This document shows positions 1-9,178 of a DNA stretch of 64,000 nt, one piece after another. A program made the translations under genes and the position numbers. Below the pieces are notes generated by a model. The model did not search any database, was not told the DNA's origin, and saw nothing but the letters and a program-made list of their open reading frames with translations. Source of the stretch: Panicum virgatum (Eukaryota; Streptophyta; Magnoliopsida; Poales; Poaceae); the NCBI RefSeq assembly GCF_016808335.1, contig NC_053141.1:6006711-6070710 (forward strand). Direction: 5' to 3'. Numbering within the stretch: position 1 is the stretch's first letter; every line of letters starts with the position of its first letter.

Positions 1-853
1 TAAAATGAATAATATTTTCTTTCATAATTGTTATTAATTAGAATGGAAGATTAACAGTCATAATAGAACAAGGGGTTATGTATTGGCTGATGGTCTGTTT
101 TCGTACCGTACCGGCCCAAGCACGACCCAAAATGCGGGTCGTGCCATACAGCCCGTGTGCTGAGATCCTAGGCACGGCACGGCCCTCGTGTTTGTGTCAT
201 GCCGGCACGGCCCAAAATATTTCGTTCTGTGCCGTGCTTTCCGTCGTGACAAATAATCGTGCCGCGGCCCGCTCAAAAATCGCACGGTCCAAGTCCCAGC
301 TCTACCTTACGGTCTAAAAAAACTCTCAAGAGGAGTTTTTTTGGCTTATTTCTCCCTACCCTGCGGGTCCCACCCCCCACACACACGCCCATGACCCCCT
401 CCCCCTCCCAGGCGCGCGCATGTGCATGGCAGCATGAATGTATGTAGGGGTAGTTGGGTAATTTTTTTAACTCATTTAATGTCTTTTAGTCCCTTTAGTC
501 TATGGAACCAAACAGGTGTTTAGTCGTTCTAGTAATTAGCTTTTGGTTAGGTTGGGATCTGTGTGTGTTGAAAGTAATCGAAGAGGTTAGAACGAAGTAG
601 CTAGTAATTGTCAGCTGGGAAAGCCAGGGAAAGACATGTTTTGCCGTTCCTGTTGGGGTCACCCGTGTGACCTCCAGGAGATTTGTCAGCTACTACAAAT
701 TTTATATTGTTGGACCTAAACTGGTTTAATAAATTGGCATATAGTCAAATTTGCTCTAGAATAAATTTATTTTATTCTGAAACAATTTTTTACTTATTCT
801 AGCAATATAAAAAATTTGTTCGAGAAAAAAATTATTCCAAAATAAAAATATAG
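1..853. other. Gene-free tract with CACGG-rich repeat
   Basis: No credible coding frame is visible. Positions about 95-300 are packed with GCACGG and CCGTGC words in both orientations, as in the subterminal regions of some plant DNA transposons, but I could not find paired ends. Positions 600-850 contain an AT-rich stretch preceded by a GGGGTCACCCGTGTGACC-like sequence. A similar combination (GGGGTCACACGGGTTACC next to AT-rich DNA) recurs near 53350-53625, so both may be copies of one unclassified repeat. Confidence 0.35.
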
Positions 854-910
854 TTATTGAGCTTTGCGCGATGGTTTGACAGTAACCCGAGCAACTCCTA
901 ATATTGCCGC

Positions 911-1138
911 GTGGGCGCGTACCTGGCGCAGAACTACAGGGTGCCCATCCTGCGGGGCCTCGCCGAGCGCGGCGTCGACGACGCCCGGCGCTACGAGGAG
1001 GCCTACCGCAACAAGAGCCACGGCGGCAGCGGCGGCTTTGATGCTGTTGGCGTCGTTGCTGCTGGGTCCACGGCCAGCGGCAGGAAGAAGAAGGCCGCCG
1101 TGGTGCGATATACCGGGCCTAAAATGGACTGGGCTTAA
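911..1138 (+). pseudogene. Possible gene fragment, unrecognised
   Basis: A 75-codon open stretch with grass-like GC-rich codon use reads as protein ([20 protein letters not shown], then an Arg/Glu-rich segment, a Gly/Ser run and a basic KKK tail). It begins at a GTG rather than an ATG and has no clear upstream exon. It could be the last exon of a gene whose other exons lie outside the window or have been lost, or a captured fragment. The antisense frame is also open, so chance cannot be excluded in such GC-rich sequence. I do not recognise the family. Confidence 0.2.
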
Positions 1139-1650
1139 TTGGATTCGCGTACACCCCTCTCTCTTGGGCCACAAGTACTCCTAGGCCGAGGGAAAAGAAT
1201 TTTTCCTTTTTCTATTGCCTTTGAAAGGACGGGAAAAAACAGATAAAAATGTTCATGCGAGCACGATCGTAGAATTGAAAGAAGCAGGAAGCACTTTCCT
1301 TCAAAAAAAAAAAAAGAAGCAGCCGGAAGCACGTGCGCTGCACAATACCATACGGCGAGGAGCAGAGAGAGAGAAGCGGCGGCCGGCTGTGTGCGCGCTG
1401 CCGGTTTGGTTCCGCGGTCGGCCTGCAACCGCAGCAGCGGGTTTGTGTTCCAACAAATTAAAAAGCGCAGGATCGGTATGGGTCTGAAATTCTGGATCGA
1501 AATCCTATCCGCCTCCAACTCCAATCCATCCCGGCGGGCGGCGGACCACCAGCCGGCATCGGTAGCCGCGCGCCGCCTCATGTAGATAGCTAGCTAGTTA
1601 GGCAGATCGAAAGCGGCGGGTCGGAGCTCGGCGACACCAACCACCCGCTC

Positions 1651-1748
1651 CGACCCGACGCCAGTAGCATGGGCCACGTGGAATCCCGTGTGAATCAGCA
1701 AGGGACCATCTTGCAAGACTAAATACTATTGGGTGACCGATAGCGAGT

Positions 1749-1780
<32 letters not shown>

Positions 1781-2160
1781 TTTGGGTAGTGAAATAGAAC
1801 GTGAAACCGTGCTGAGCTCCCAAGCAATGGGAGGGGAAAGTGATCTCTGACCGCGTGCCTGTTGAAGAATGAGCCGGTGACTCATAGACAGTGGCTTGGT
1901 TAAGAGAATGGAACCCACCGGAGCCGTAGCGAAAACGAGTCTTCATAGGGCGATTGTCACTGCTTATGGACCCGAACCTGGGTGATCTATCCATGACCGG
2001 GATGAAACTTGGATGAAACTAAGCAGAGGTCCGAACCGACCGATGTTGAAGAATCAGCGGATGAGTTGTGGTTAGGGGTGAAATGCCACTCGAACCAGAG
2101 CTAGCTGGTTCTCCCCGAAATGCGTTGAGGCGCAGCAGTTGACTGGACATCTAGGGGTAA
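1651..2160 (+). pseudogene. Plastid-type 23S rRNA fragment (NUPT-like)
   Basis: About 510 bp match the internal part of plastid/bacterial 23S rRNA in sense orientation. Recognisable segments include TGAATCAGCAAGG, GTACCGTGAGGGAAAGGTG, GACCGCGTGCCTGTTGAAG, GGACCCGAACCTGGGTGATC, GTGAAATGCCACTCGAACC and GGTTCTCCCCGAAATGCG. The copy has substitutions and small insertions relative to the plastid sequence as I recall it, for example around 1808-1850 and 1900. It starts and stops abruptly and is flanked by unrelated DNA. This fits an old nuclear insertion of plastid DNA, not a working rRNA gene. The identification as 23S-like is firm. The plastid origin, as against another bacterial-type source, is likely but not proven. 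Confidence 0.85.
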
Positions 2161-2241
2161 ACCTCGCCCGCCGCGGGAAAAGGCCCGGTGCCCGTCGCGT
2201 CACGCGTCACCTTACCTTACCAGCGGCTGGCACTAGCTTTA

Positions 2242-2591
2242 GGCCTTGTTTAGTTCTCGCCCCATAAAACCCGTAAATGCAAAAAAAAACGTCACATCGA
2301 ATATTTCGACACATGCATAGAGTACTAAATGAAGTCTATTTACAAAACTTTTTGCATAAATGGGTTGTAAATCGCGAGACGAATCTAATGAGCCTACTTA
2401 ATCTATGATTTGCAACATTGATGCTACAATAACCATCCGCTAATTATAAATTAATCATCAATTAATTCGCATCATTAGATTCGTCTCGCGATTTACAACC
2501 CATCTGTGCAAAAAAAATTGTAAATAAATTTCATTTAGTACTTCAAATTAGCAAAATTCTTTCAAAAAAATCGTTTCAACCAAACATGGCC
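2242..2591. mobile_element. Tourist-like MITE (family A)
   Basis: The 350-bp element has imperfect terminal inverted repeats (GGCCTTGTTTAG against CCAAACATGGCC) and is flanked by a TTA duplication (2239-2241 and 2592-2594). A TWA-type 3-bp target duplication is typical of PIF/Harbinger-derived Tourist elements. Internally it has the long inverted segments GTAAATCGCGAGACGAATCTAATG and their complement (quoted in part: AATCGCGAGACGAATCTAAT). Related copies occur at 21182-21769 and 30675-31025. Confidence 0.85.
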
Positions 2592-2594
2592 TTA

Positions 2595-3160
2595 ACTTGT
2601 TTAAGCCCGCCGGCCACCCTACGTCATCCGTCTGCGTGCGTCCTGGCCGTCTCCAACCCATCATCCCCAGGGTGGAACTCGACATCCGAATTCTCAGAAC
2701 AAATTTGATATTTTAAAATAGATATACTTGAAATTTTATGCTAACTTTTTTTATATTATCAAGCATATTATTACACATAAGAATAAAAATTTGTATAGAT
2801 TTTTTTATGCATTATTTGCTCCCTACAATTAAAAAGGTGAAAAAACATCTGAATCCGTATCCGATCCGTATTCGAATTTTTATATCTATTATTTGAGAAT
2901 ATATATGATAAATGTGAGGTTTAGTTTTTATGAATCTTAAAAGGTCAATGTTAAATACAAAGCTATGAATTTACATAGTAAATTATATATCTTATTTGTC
3001 CATAATCAAAGAAAAATGACTAAAAATCTGACATCGAATAAATATCCGTTTCCACCCTTCCTCTCCCTCCTTTTCTAGGGAGCAATGCAACTTGCTTGCA
3101 CCTGTCCGTAGGTCGGTCGGTGCTCGTCGGAGTCTGCCTGCAATCATAGGTAGGTTCCTA
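2595..3160. other. Gene-free AT-rich tract
   Basis: AT-rich intergenic sequence between the Tourist-like MITE and the LINE poly(A) end. I see no coding frame, RNA gene or transposon end here. Confidence 0.5.
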
Positions 3161-3197
3161 GCTTTTTTTTTTTGAAAAGTAAACAGGCAGCATTTCA

Positions 3198-3646
3198 TTA
3201 AGCTGTCATATCATTACATAGAGTAGACCAGAGAAACTTGGGTGGTACATGAAGCCATACAGATTCTGAAAGACGATCTGCCGATCTAGCAAGAACATGT
3301 GCTGCCTTATTACAACATCTGTTTACATGAATAAAGGAAAAAGGCACAGTAGAAGTACAGACCACCTTTTTTATGTCTTCGATGATAATTCCAATATTGG
3401 AGCGGTCCGTGACTCTCGACTGGAGCTTCTTAATCAACGACTCACAGTCAGAAGCAATTATAATATGGTCATGAGGGAGCTGAGAAGCAAAGTTAACTGC
3501 TCTCCTAAAAGCAATGGTCTCCGCCAATTCTGGGTCTGTAAATTTGTCAATTCCCTGCTTGCAAGCAGCCAGAAAAACACCTCTCTCATCTCTAATGACA
3601 ATACCCAAGCCCATGTGATTATCTTTGTGGAAAATTGCTGCATCAA
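3198..3646 (-). pseudogene. LINE ORF2 C-terminal RNase H domain (split)
   Basis: The minus-strand frame encodes an RNase H-fold domain of the kind at the C-terminus of plant L1 LINEs. It contains GLGIVIRDERGVFLAA, an ELAE segment with the conserved acidic residue, the IIIASDCESLI strand, and a C-terminal FIHVNRCCNKAAHVLAR motif. The frame continues exactly from the protein interrupted at 17549: the residues just before the break (GWIMVNVD) are the usual start of this domain. The LINE ORF is therefore cut inside the RNase H fold. The domain itself reads without a stop. Confidence 0.9.
3642..3646. repeat. Target-site duplication ATCAA (left)
   Basis: ATCAA directly precedes the LTR start TGTGACATCC. 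The same five bases follow the 3' LTR at 17544-17548. A 5-bp duplication is normal for Ty3/gypsy integrase. Confidence 0.95.
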
Positions 3647-4877
3647 TGTGACATCCTGAAAATTCACTAAACAAATCATGCGCTAAGTTGTTTTTCGTTG
3701 AGCTCGACTTCCCTTAAACCCTGAACCCTAATCCCCAGAACCTCCCCCGAACAACCCGACACCCGACTTCATTTCGCGTCCCATCCATTTTTTTTCTATC
3801 CGACGCGATGCGCCGCGACCGGACGCCGCGAATCCCGCCCCCACCTTTTTCCTCTCTCCCCTCCGACCGCGTGCCCCACCTCCCGCGGCCGCACGCCACG
3901 CGTGGCCGACCACGCCCGCGGTCGCCGCTGGCGAGCACCGCCCCCTCCTCCTTTTTTTCTCTCTCTCTCTCCCCCTTTTTCCCATTTTTTTTTTCTTTTT
4001 CTATTTTCTTTTCCTTTTTCCCTTCACCCTTTTTCCTTTTCTTTCTTTCTTCCCTCCCTTCCCTCCTTCCTCTCTTTCTTCCCCGTCGCGCCACCCCTCA
4101 CGCCCTTCCTCCCAGCCCGGCCCGCCTGCCCTGCACACGCCTCACCTCCCTCCCGCACGCGCCGGCCACGCCCCGCAGCCGCCCGTGCGCCCGTGCCCCC
4201 GACCTGCCCAGCGTCCACGCCGCTCGGCCTGCCCACGTGCGCGCACGCACGGCGCTCGGCCCGACCGCGCGCGTACGCGCTCTCTGCGCCCAGTGCCCCG
4301 AGCCCGTGGCACGCGCCGCGCCACGCCACCGCCCCACTCGCCCGCGCGCGCTCCCAGCCCGCGCACCACCCCCGGCCCGCGACGCCGCCACGACGCGGCC
4401 GCCCGCTCGCGCGCCACCCGCCCGCGCCACGACACGCCGCGCGCCCCGCCGAGCCAGTCCGCGCACGCGGACCGCGTGCCCGGAGCGCCGCCGTGACACC
4501 CGCCGCTGCCCGCCTGCCGCTCCCGCGCACCACCGCCTCGCCGCCTGCGCCACCCCGCTGCGTCCCGCCCCGCTTGCGCGCACGCGCGCACGGAGCACAG
4601 GGTTGTGGGCGAACGCGTCAGGCCGCAGCGACGTGAGCTCCGCCGAGCCCACGTGCACGCCTGGCCGCGCCGCGCGCCGCCCGCCGCTGCCCCGCACAGC
4701 GCCGCCCTGTGCTCGCCTGTGCCGCTGCCGAGCCGTCGCATCGGCCCGCCCTCGACGCACCCGCTGCTCCGCGACGCGCAAGAATGGCCGGAGCGCCATA
4801 ACTCCGCCCCGCCCCGCTCGCCGGACGCACCTACCGGCCGCCACCGGCTCACCCTACCCCCACCGCCTCTTTTCTCC

Positions 4878-4884
4878 TATAAAA
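4878..4884 (+). promoter_or_regulatory. LTR TATA box
   Basis: TATAAAA followed by GGGGCC sits about 1.23 kb into the 5' LTR, at the end of the GC-rich block. Transcription would be expected to start roughly 30 bp downstream, near 4910. The same box is at 15276 in the 3' LTR. Confidence 0.7.
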
Positions 4885-5024
4885 GGGGCCCCGAGCTCCC
4901 CGGCCAGCTCCACAACCCCACCCGCCGGCCCTAGCCCCCTCTCCTAACCTGCAACGCCGCCGCCGCAGCCATTCCCGCCCGCCGCCGCCGACCCACGCCG
5001 CCCCGCCTCTGCGCGCCATCCTAG

Positions 5025-5036
5025 CCCGAGGTGAGG
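5025..5036 (+). promoter_or_regulatory. Candidate 5' splice site in LTR leader
   Basis: CCCGAG|GTGAGG gives a strong plant splice-donor match about 120 bp after the predicted transcription start. It is followed by a switch from GC-rich to AT-rich sequence, as at an exon-intron border. It is a plausible common donor for acceptors placed directly before the three internal start codons at 7288, 8312 and 9450. This is inferred from sequence only. Confidence 0.45.
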
Positions 5037-5630
5037 CCGGGATCCCCTCCAGGGCGTCACCCCTCACCTTTCCCCTCACCCCCGGCCGCCGCCCAAGTTC
5101 AGCGCGCCCGAATCGGGCCGCCGCCGGCGAGCCGACGCGCCTCCCCTGTTTCCCAGCGTGGGAGGGAGGAAGGGGATGGCGATTATGCCAAAAACCCCTC
5201 CCCTTTTCCTTTATTTCTTAAAGAAACATTCCACTCTTTTGCCTTTTTGCAGAAACACCCCCACCTTTAGTATATTTGCAAATAAACCCTCTTCCAGTAT
5301 AACTTAACCTCAAATATACCCCTGACCTCTCCAGAATAACCCAAAAGCTTTCAAAAAATTACAAACAGATCCCTGCCTACTTAAGATTATTTGCAACCAG
5401 GCCCCTGGCCCCTTAACCAACCCACGAACCTTTATAAAACCTATCATTTTATGTACCAAACGAGCTCTAATTAACCCGAAACTTTTACCACGCCACTCAT
5501 AGCCAAATCTTGGCCATGCCATTAGGGAGACACTCAAAAATGCCACTTCTATCTCCATATTTTATGTGATTCCGATTCGAGCTCAATGTTAGATCTTGTT
5601 TTGATTGGATGCTTGTTATGTGTGCTGTAG

Positions 5631-5770
5631 ACCGCGGAGTGAACGAAGGAGAGCCCGTCAACGAGCAGTACTGTGAGCAGGAGAACGAGGATCAGTTCCG
5701 CGACCCCGAGCCCGAAGGACAGGACTTCCCCGAAGGCTTCGAAGACGGCAAGTTCAATCCCATCCTTTGA
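5631..5770 (+). other. Exon-like acidic segment 1 in LTR
   Basis: A TGCTGTAG acceptor-like site at 5623-5630 is followed by an open stretch rich in Glu, Asp and Pro (contains NEGEPVNEQYCEQENEDQF and PEGFEDGK) that ends at a TGA. The preceding DNA is AT-rich and the segment is clearly GC-richer, so it looks like an exon. The segment is preserved in the 3' LTR (16034 onward). No known domain is apparent. Confidence 0.35.
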
Positions 5771-6802
5771 TGCATGTTTCTGTCCTAGTTTTTATAAACA
5801 CAACCCAATGGCCTGTTTTATAAACTGCATATGTTTTACTTGCATGAAAACACGGTTGGATAGCCACCCCCTTGATTTGTAATGACCATTCCTTGACCAC
5901 CTAGATTAATGTCTGATTTTGTTTGGACGTTAATCGATATTAGAATGCTTAGGACTTTACTCATAATACTATTTGATTTATAAAGAAAATGTGTGCGTGT
6001 GGGAAGGGAAAAAAAATGTGGATTTTCGAAAGATGAGTATGGGCGAGATGGACGGCATTTCTGTGCGATTTGCCGATTGGTGTGCTTATGCCTGTGTGGC
6101 AAGGCAAAGAAGGGAGATATCCATCTTGTCGCGTCTAAGGACCGAGTTGGTGTGTCATCTCACCTAACTCCACTTTCGTGCAAACCACTCGACCGTTGAA
6201 TGGGCAACGGCGTAGCATAAATCCCACTAGTTGGTGTGGTAGCCATCAGGAGAGCTGAGAGCAACGGGTGACTAAGAAAAAGGGATAAGCCCCGAGTGAC
6301 TTATGCCCGGTTATACCTAAGTGAACGGTCGATGACCCCTTGGTACATCCCGTGATGGCTAGTCAGGCTTAGCTATGGTGGGTAATGGCTATGTTGGGAT
6401 CTACACCGACACGACGGTGTTCGAGTTGTGGTATCCTACTTGTGGGTAAAGTTGCACACCTCTGCAGAGTTAAGAATCTATTCGAATAGTCCGTGCCCAC
6501 GGTATTGGGCGAGTTATGGTGTGGTCACATAACTAGTGTTTCAATGGGATGGGCTGGTGTGAGTTGCTTTGGAATTGTGTCCGGCAGATGTGCCGTGTGC
6601 TACGACGGACGGGGAGTCCGGTAGCAGTTTAAAAATTGGAAACTCCGTGTTACTTCTGAAATTGATTTCCATAAAGGTTTTCTTTAAAACAAACCCCTGC
6701 ATAAAATATCGTTTTTCTGCAAATTAAACCATAACCTTATCCTTGATTTACCTAGGCATATTATTCTGATTTAACCCCTCCGGGGGTGTGGTTGGACTTG
6801 CT

Positions 6803-6818
6803 GAGTACGTTCGTACTC
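6803..6818. repeat. Perfect hairpin GAGTACG-TT-CGTACTC in LTR
   Basis: A 7-bp perfect stem with a 2-base centre lies about 20 bp before a pyrimidine-rich CACTTTTTACAG acceptor-like site. It is conserved in the 3' LTR near 17200. I recall similar words in LTRs of other grass gypsy elements, but cannot verify that here. Confidence 0.6.
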
Positions 6819-7148
6819 ACCCCATTCTCACTTTTTACAGAAGAAGACCCGGACTTCGTTCCAGACGACGCCGAGTAGGGTTATCGTTCTACACCCAACC
6901 TTGCCTGTGGAACCGGCCCTGTCGAGATGCCTCCGCTGTCGCAGTACTCTGAGCCCGTAGTAGACCCTATGTGGTTCGCGGTCTGGTGTTATGTCGTAGC
7001 CTGGTTAGTTATTATTATCATCTGTATCGAGTGTCCTCCAAGGTTTGTACGGTTTTGAACCATCTGATGTAATAAATGTGGCATCAGCCTCCTGGGACTG
7101 GTGCTTTGTATCACATTTAAGTTCTCTCTTATGAGGGGACGCTTCAGG

Positions 7149-7160
7149 TGGTATCAGAGC
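7149..7160 (+). other. Primer-binding site (initiator tRNA-Met)
   Basis: TGGTATCAGAGC begins two bases after the 5' LTR end. It is the standard complement to the 3' end of plant initiator methionine tRNA, used to prime minus-strand DNA synthesis. Confidence 0.95.
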
Positions 7161-7287
7161 CGTAGGTTGGCCGTAGGACGTGACCCTAGGAGCGAAACCC
7201 ATTTTCAGGACCTTTCACCTTAGGACTTTTCGATCCTTAATCCTTTCCTCACACAAATACTTACCCTTGGTTCTTGCCCTGTTCCAG

Positions 7288-8163
7288 ATGGCTGACAATG
7301 GATGGATCGGCGGAATCTGTTTCGCAGAGCCCGGCCTTCCTAAGCTGTTGATACTCAGCCTGGAACGCATTGGAGTTGTGGATCCGCCAGAGTTTCTCTA
7401 TCGGGAGTACGACTCCAAGGGTACTCTTCGGTGTGACCTGATGATCTTCATAGCAAGAAGCACCCGCTACCCTGATGTGGACCCTTGGTTCATCTCCACC
7501 ACTGGTTTCCGCTTCCCGGATACCTATCGGAAAGCTGCCCGTAAAGCCCTGCGACGGCTCCGAGTGATCTACAAGCATCACCTTCAGCGGACTCCTATGG
7601 GATTTTTCCCGCCGACTGAAGGAAGAGGACGCACATGGATTGCCAGGATGAGAGGACTTGGAAGAGAAGAAGAAGACCTAGAAGACACGGTCTCTCACTT
7701 ATCCATCTATCTCACCGGCCTGGATGAGCTCTATCGCGAGCAAGCAGCACAACTGAAGCAGCAGGTCCACAGAGCAGAAAAAGCAACCCAGGAGATGGAG
7801 GAACAACGGGCGAGGACTTTCCATGCCGAGTATTCCCTAGCCGCCCTCCAGGTCCAAATGGATGAAAAAGAGGAAGAACTGGAAGAACAGCGGGCAAGAG
7901 CCACACGCGCCGAGAACTCGCTAGCCGCTCTCCAGGCTCAGTTGCGGAGATACGAGGCTCGCTGGGGAATAGGTGGATGGATAGAGGAAGACGAAGAAGA
8001 GGAAGAACCCATGGAAACCCATTGGGACGTTGGCACTCAGACTGAAGAAGAAGAACCCGAAGAAACCCACTGGGATAAAGGAACTCAGACCGAGGATGAT
8101 GTGATGGATCAGCACCTCCCACTGAAGAAGCGCTCCTTTAGAATTGAGGAAGAATCCCCATGA
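7288..8163 (+). CDS. Pre-gag ORF0a of the gypsy element
   Basis: An intact 291-codon frame between the primer-binding site and gag. Its ATG follows GTTCCAG directly, a 3' splice-site-like sequence. Residues 1-125 form a globular domain (LPKLLILSLERIGV, REYDSKGTLRCDL, IARSTRYPDV, RKALRRLRVIY, TPMGFFPP). This domain is clearly shared with the next gene, ORF0b. Residues about 140-225 are predicted coiled coil from sequence, with an internal repeat (EEQRAR...AE.SLAALQ.Q, about 29 residues apart). The tail is very acidic and holds two THWDxGTQTE repeats with TQT at 250-252 and 266-268, then a basic KKRSFR patch. The function is unknown. Extra ORFs at this position are known from related rice elements; the tail motifs and any partner are inference. 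Confidence 0.85.
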   Translation: MADNGWIGGICFAEPGLPKLLILSLERIGVVDPPEFLYREYDSKGTLRCDLMIFIARSTRYPDVDPWFISTTGFRFPDTYRKAARKALRRLRVIYKHHLQRTPMGFFPPTEGRGRTWIARMRGLGREEEDLEDTVSHLSIYLTGLDELYREQAAQLKQQVHRAEKATQEMEEQRARTFHAEYSLAALQVQMDEKEEELEEQRARATRAENSLAALQAQLRRYEARWGIGGWIEEDEEEEEPMETHWDVGTQTEEEEPEETHWDKGTQTEDDVMDQHLPLKKRSFRIEEESP

Positions 8164-8311
8164 TAGGAGTAGTCTCTAAGCTAGAACCCTTGCTCAAATA
8201 ATCATGTACCCATGAAGTTGTACCCCACCATGATGCCATAAATAAAAACCATCTACCCCTTTGTGTACCGCAAATATTCGTGCAAGATCTTCACTCTATC
8301 TTTGTTTTCAG

Positions 8312-9178
8312 ATGGCTGAGGAAGGATGGACCCAGGGCGATTGCCAAGCTGCACCTGGCTTCCCCAGCCTATTGATCAACGCCCTGGAAAGCCTTGGCGT
8401 TACGGAACGCCCAAGGTACTACAGCAGAGAGTACGAGCATCATGGCACTCTCCGCTGCAGGGTGATCCTTGTCATCGCCAGAAGTGAACGCCACCCCAAC
8501 ATCCAGTCGTGGCGAGTGACCGCTACGGGATTCAGGCACCAAGACACCTATCCCTTGGCTGTCAGAAAGGCACTTCGGTACCTATGCCGGATTTTCGAAG
8601 AACACCTAGCACCCACGCCAATGAGGTTCTTTCCGCCGGCCATCAGGACCCCTGTTTGGGAAGCCCGCATGAGAAGCCTGGAACGGCGCCGCCATGAAGT
8701 AGACCCTTTGTACCAAATGGCTAACTATCTGGCCGCTTTGGACCAACTCTTCGATGAGCAGGCCCACCTGCTGAGGGAGCAGACCAATCGTGCCGAGCAA
8801 GCTGAACTCGCGGTGAGGCTCCAACAGGTCCGAGCAGCCCAAGCCGAGGCAAGAGCCGCAGCCGCGATCAGCAGTGAAGCAGTGGCACAGGAGAGCCTCA
8901 GACAGGCCCGAGACCGGCGCATGCAAGAATGGACCAGGAGTGGGACCCCAGTTCCGGCCATCGGAGAAGACCATGTTCTACTTGGGACACCCGTCATAGG
9001 ATGGGGAACGCTCTTTGGAAGCCCTCGAGCTCCACCCGAGAACCCCGAAGGGTCTACTGCTGTCAGAGAAAGAGAAGTTGCTGCTCAGCCCCAGGAGAAC
9101 GGGAACCCGGAGGACGACGAGCCGTTTGTTTCCCCGGAAGCACGTACCACCCCAGAAGAAGACTCGTCCCGCGAGTAG
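8312..9178 (+). CDS. Pre-gag ORF0b, paralogue of ORF0a
   Basis: An intact 288-codon frame, 148 bp after ORF0a. The ATG follows TTTGTTTTCAG directly, an excellent 3' splice site. Its first ~125 residues align by eye with ORF0a without large gaps: MA(D/E)xGW, LLI..LE.LGV, REYxxxGTLRC, IARSxRxP, TGFRxxDTY, RKALRxL, TPMxFFPP and ARMRxLxR are common to both. Residues about 140-215 are an Ala/Gln/Glu-rich coiled-coil-like region. The C-terminal 70 residues are Pro/Glu-rich and probably disordered. It lacks the TQT repeats of ORF0a, so the two copies have kept the globular domain and diverged in the tail. The function is unknown. Confidence 0.85.
   Translation: MAEEGWTQGDCQAAPGFPSLLINALESLGVTERPRYYSREYEHHGTLRCRVILVIARSERHPNIQSWRVTATGFRHQDTYPLAVRKALRYLCRIFEEHLAPTPMRFFPPAIRTPVWEARMRSLERRRHEVDPLYQMANYLAALDQLFDEQAHLLREQTNRAEQAELAVRLQQVRAAQAEARAAAAISSEAVAQESLRQARDRRMQEWTRSGTPVPAIGEDHVLLGTPVIGWGTLFGSPRAPPENPEGSTAVREREVAAQPQENGNPEDDEPFVSPEARTTPEEDSSRE

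Larger units (their letters stand above)
3161..3646 (-). mobile_element. LINE 3' end (separated by gypsy insertion)
   Basis: This is the 3' end of an L1-type LINE on the minus strand. The poly(T) run at 3163-3173 is its poly(A) tail, preceded on the minus strand by a short 3' untranslated segment. The rest of the element continues at 17549 after the 13.9-kb gypsy insertion. The last five bases here (3642-3646, ATCAA) are the target duplication of that insertion. Confidence 0.9.
3647..7146 (+). repeat. 5' LTR (3.5 kb)
   Basis: It starts TGTGACATCC and ends GACGCTTCA, and has a near-identical copy at 14050-17543. Contents in order: a pyrimidine-rich tract (about 3945-4085); an extremely GC- and CpG-rich block (about 4085-5110); a TATA box (4878); a strong splice-donor sequence (5030/5031); an AT-rich segment; two short acidic exon-like segments (5631-5770 and 6841-6878); a perfect hairpin (6803-6818); and an AATAAA-like signal near 7070. 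The long GC-rich open frames in it occur in several frames at once and are not genes. Confidence 0.95.

Noticed and set aside
1719..1994. Open frames across the 23S-like region
   Set aside because: The nucleotide sequence is recognisably rRNA, so the frames are incidental.
3808..4947. Long GC-rich open frames (up to 379 codons) in the 5' LTR on both strands
   Set aside because: They occur in several frames and on both strands at once, are Arg/Pro/Ala-rich and repeat exactly in the 3' LTR. This is what CpG-rich non-coding DNA produces by chance.
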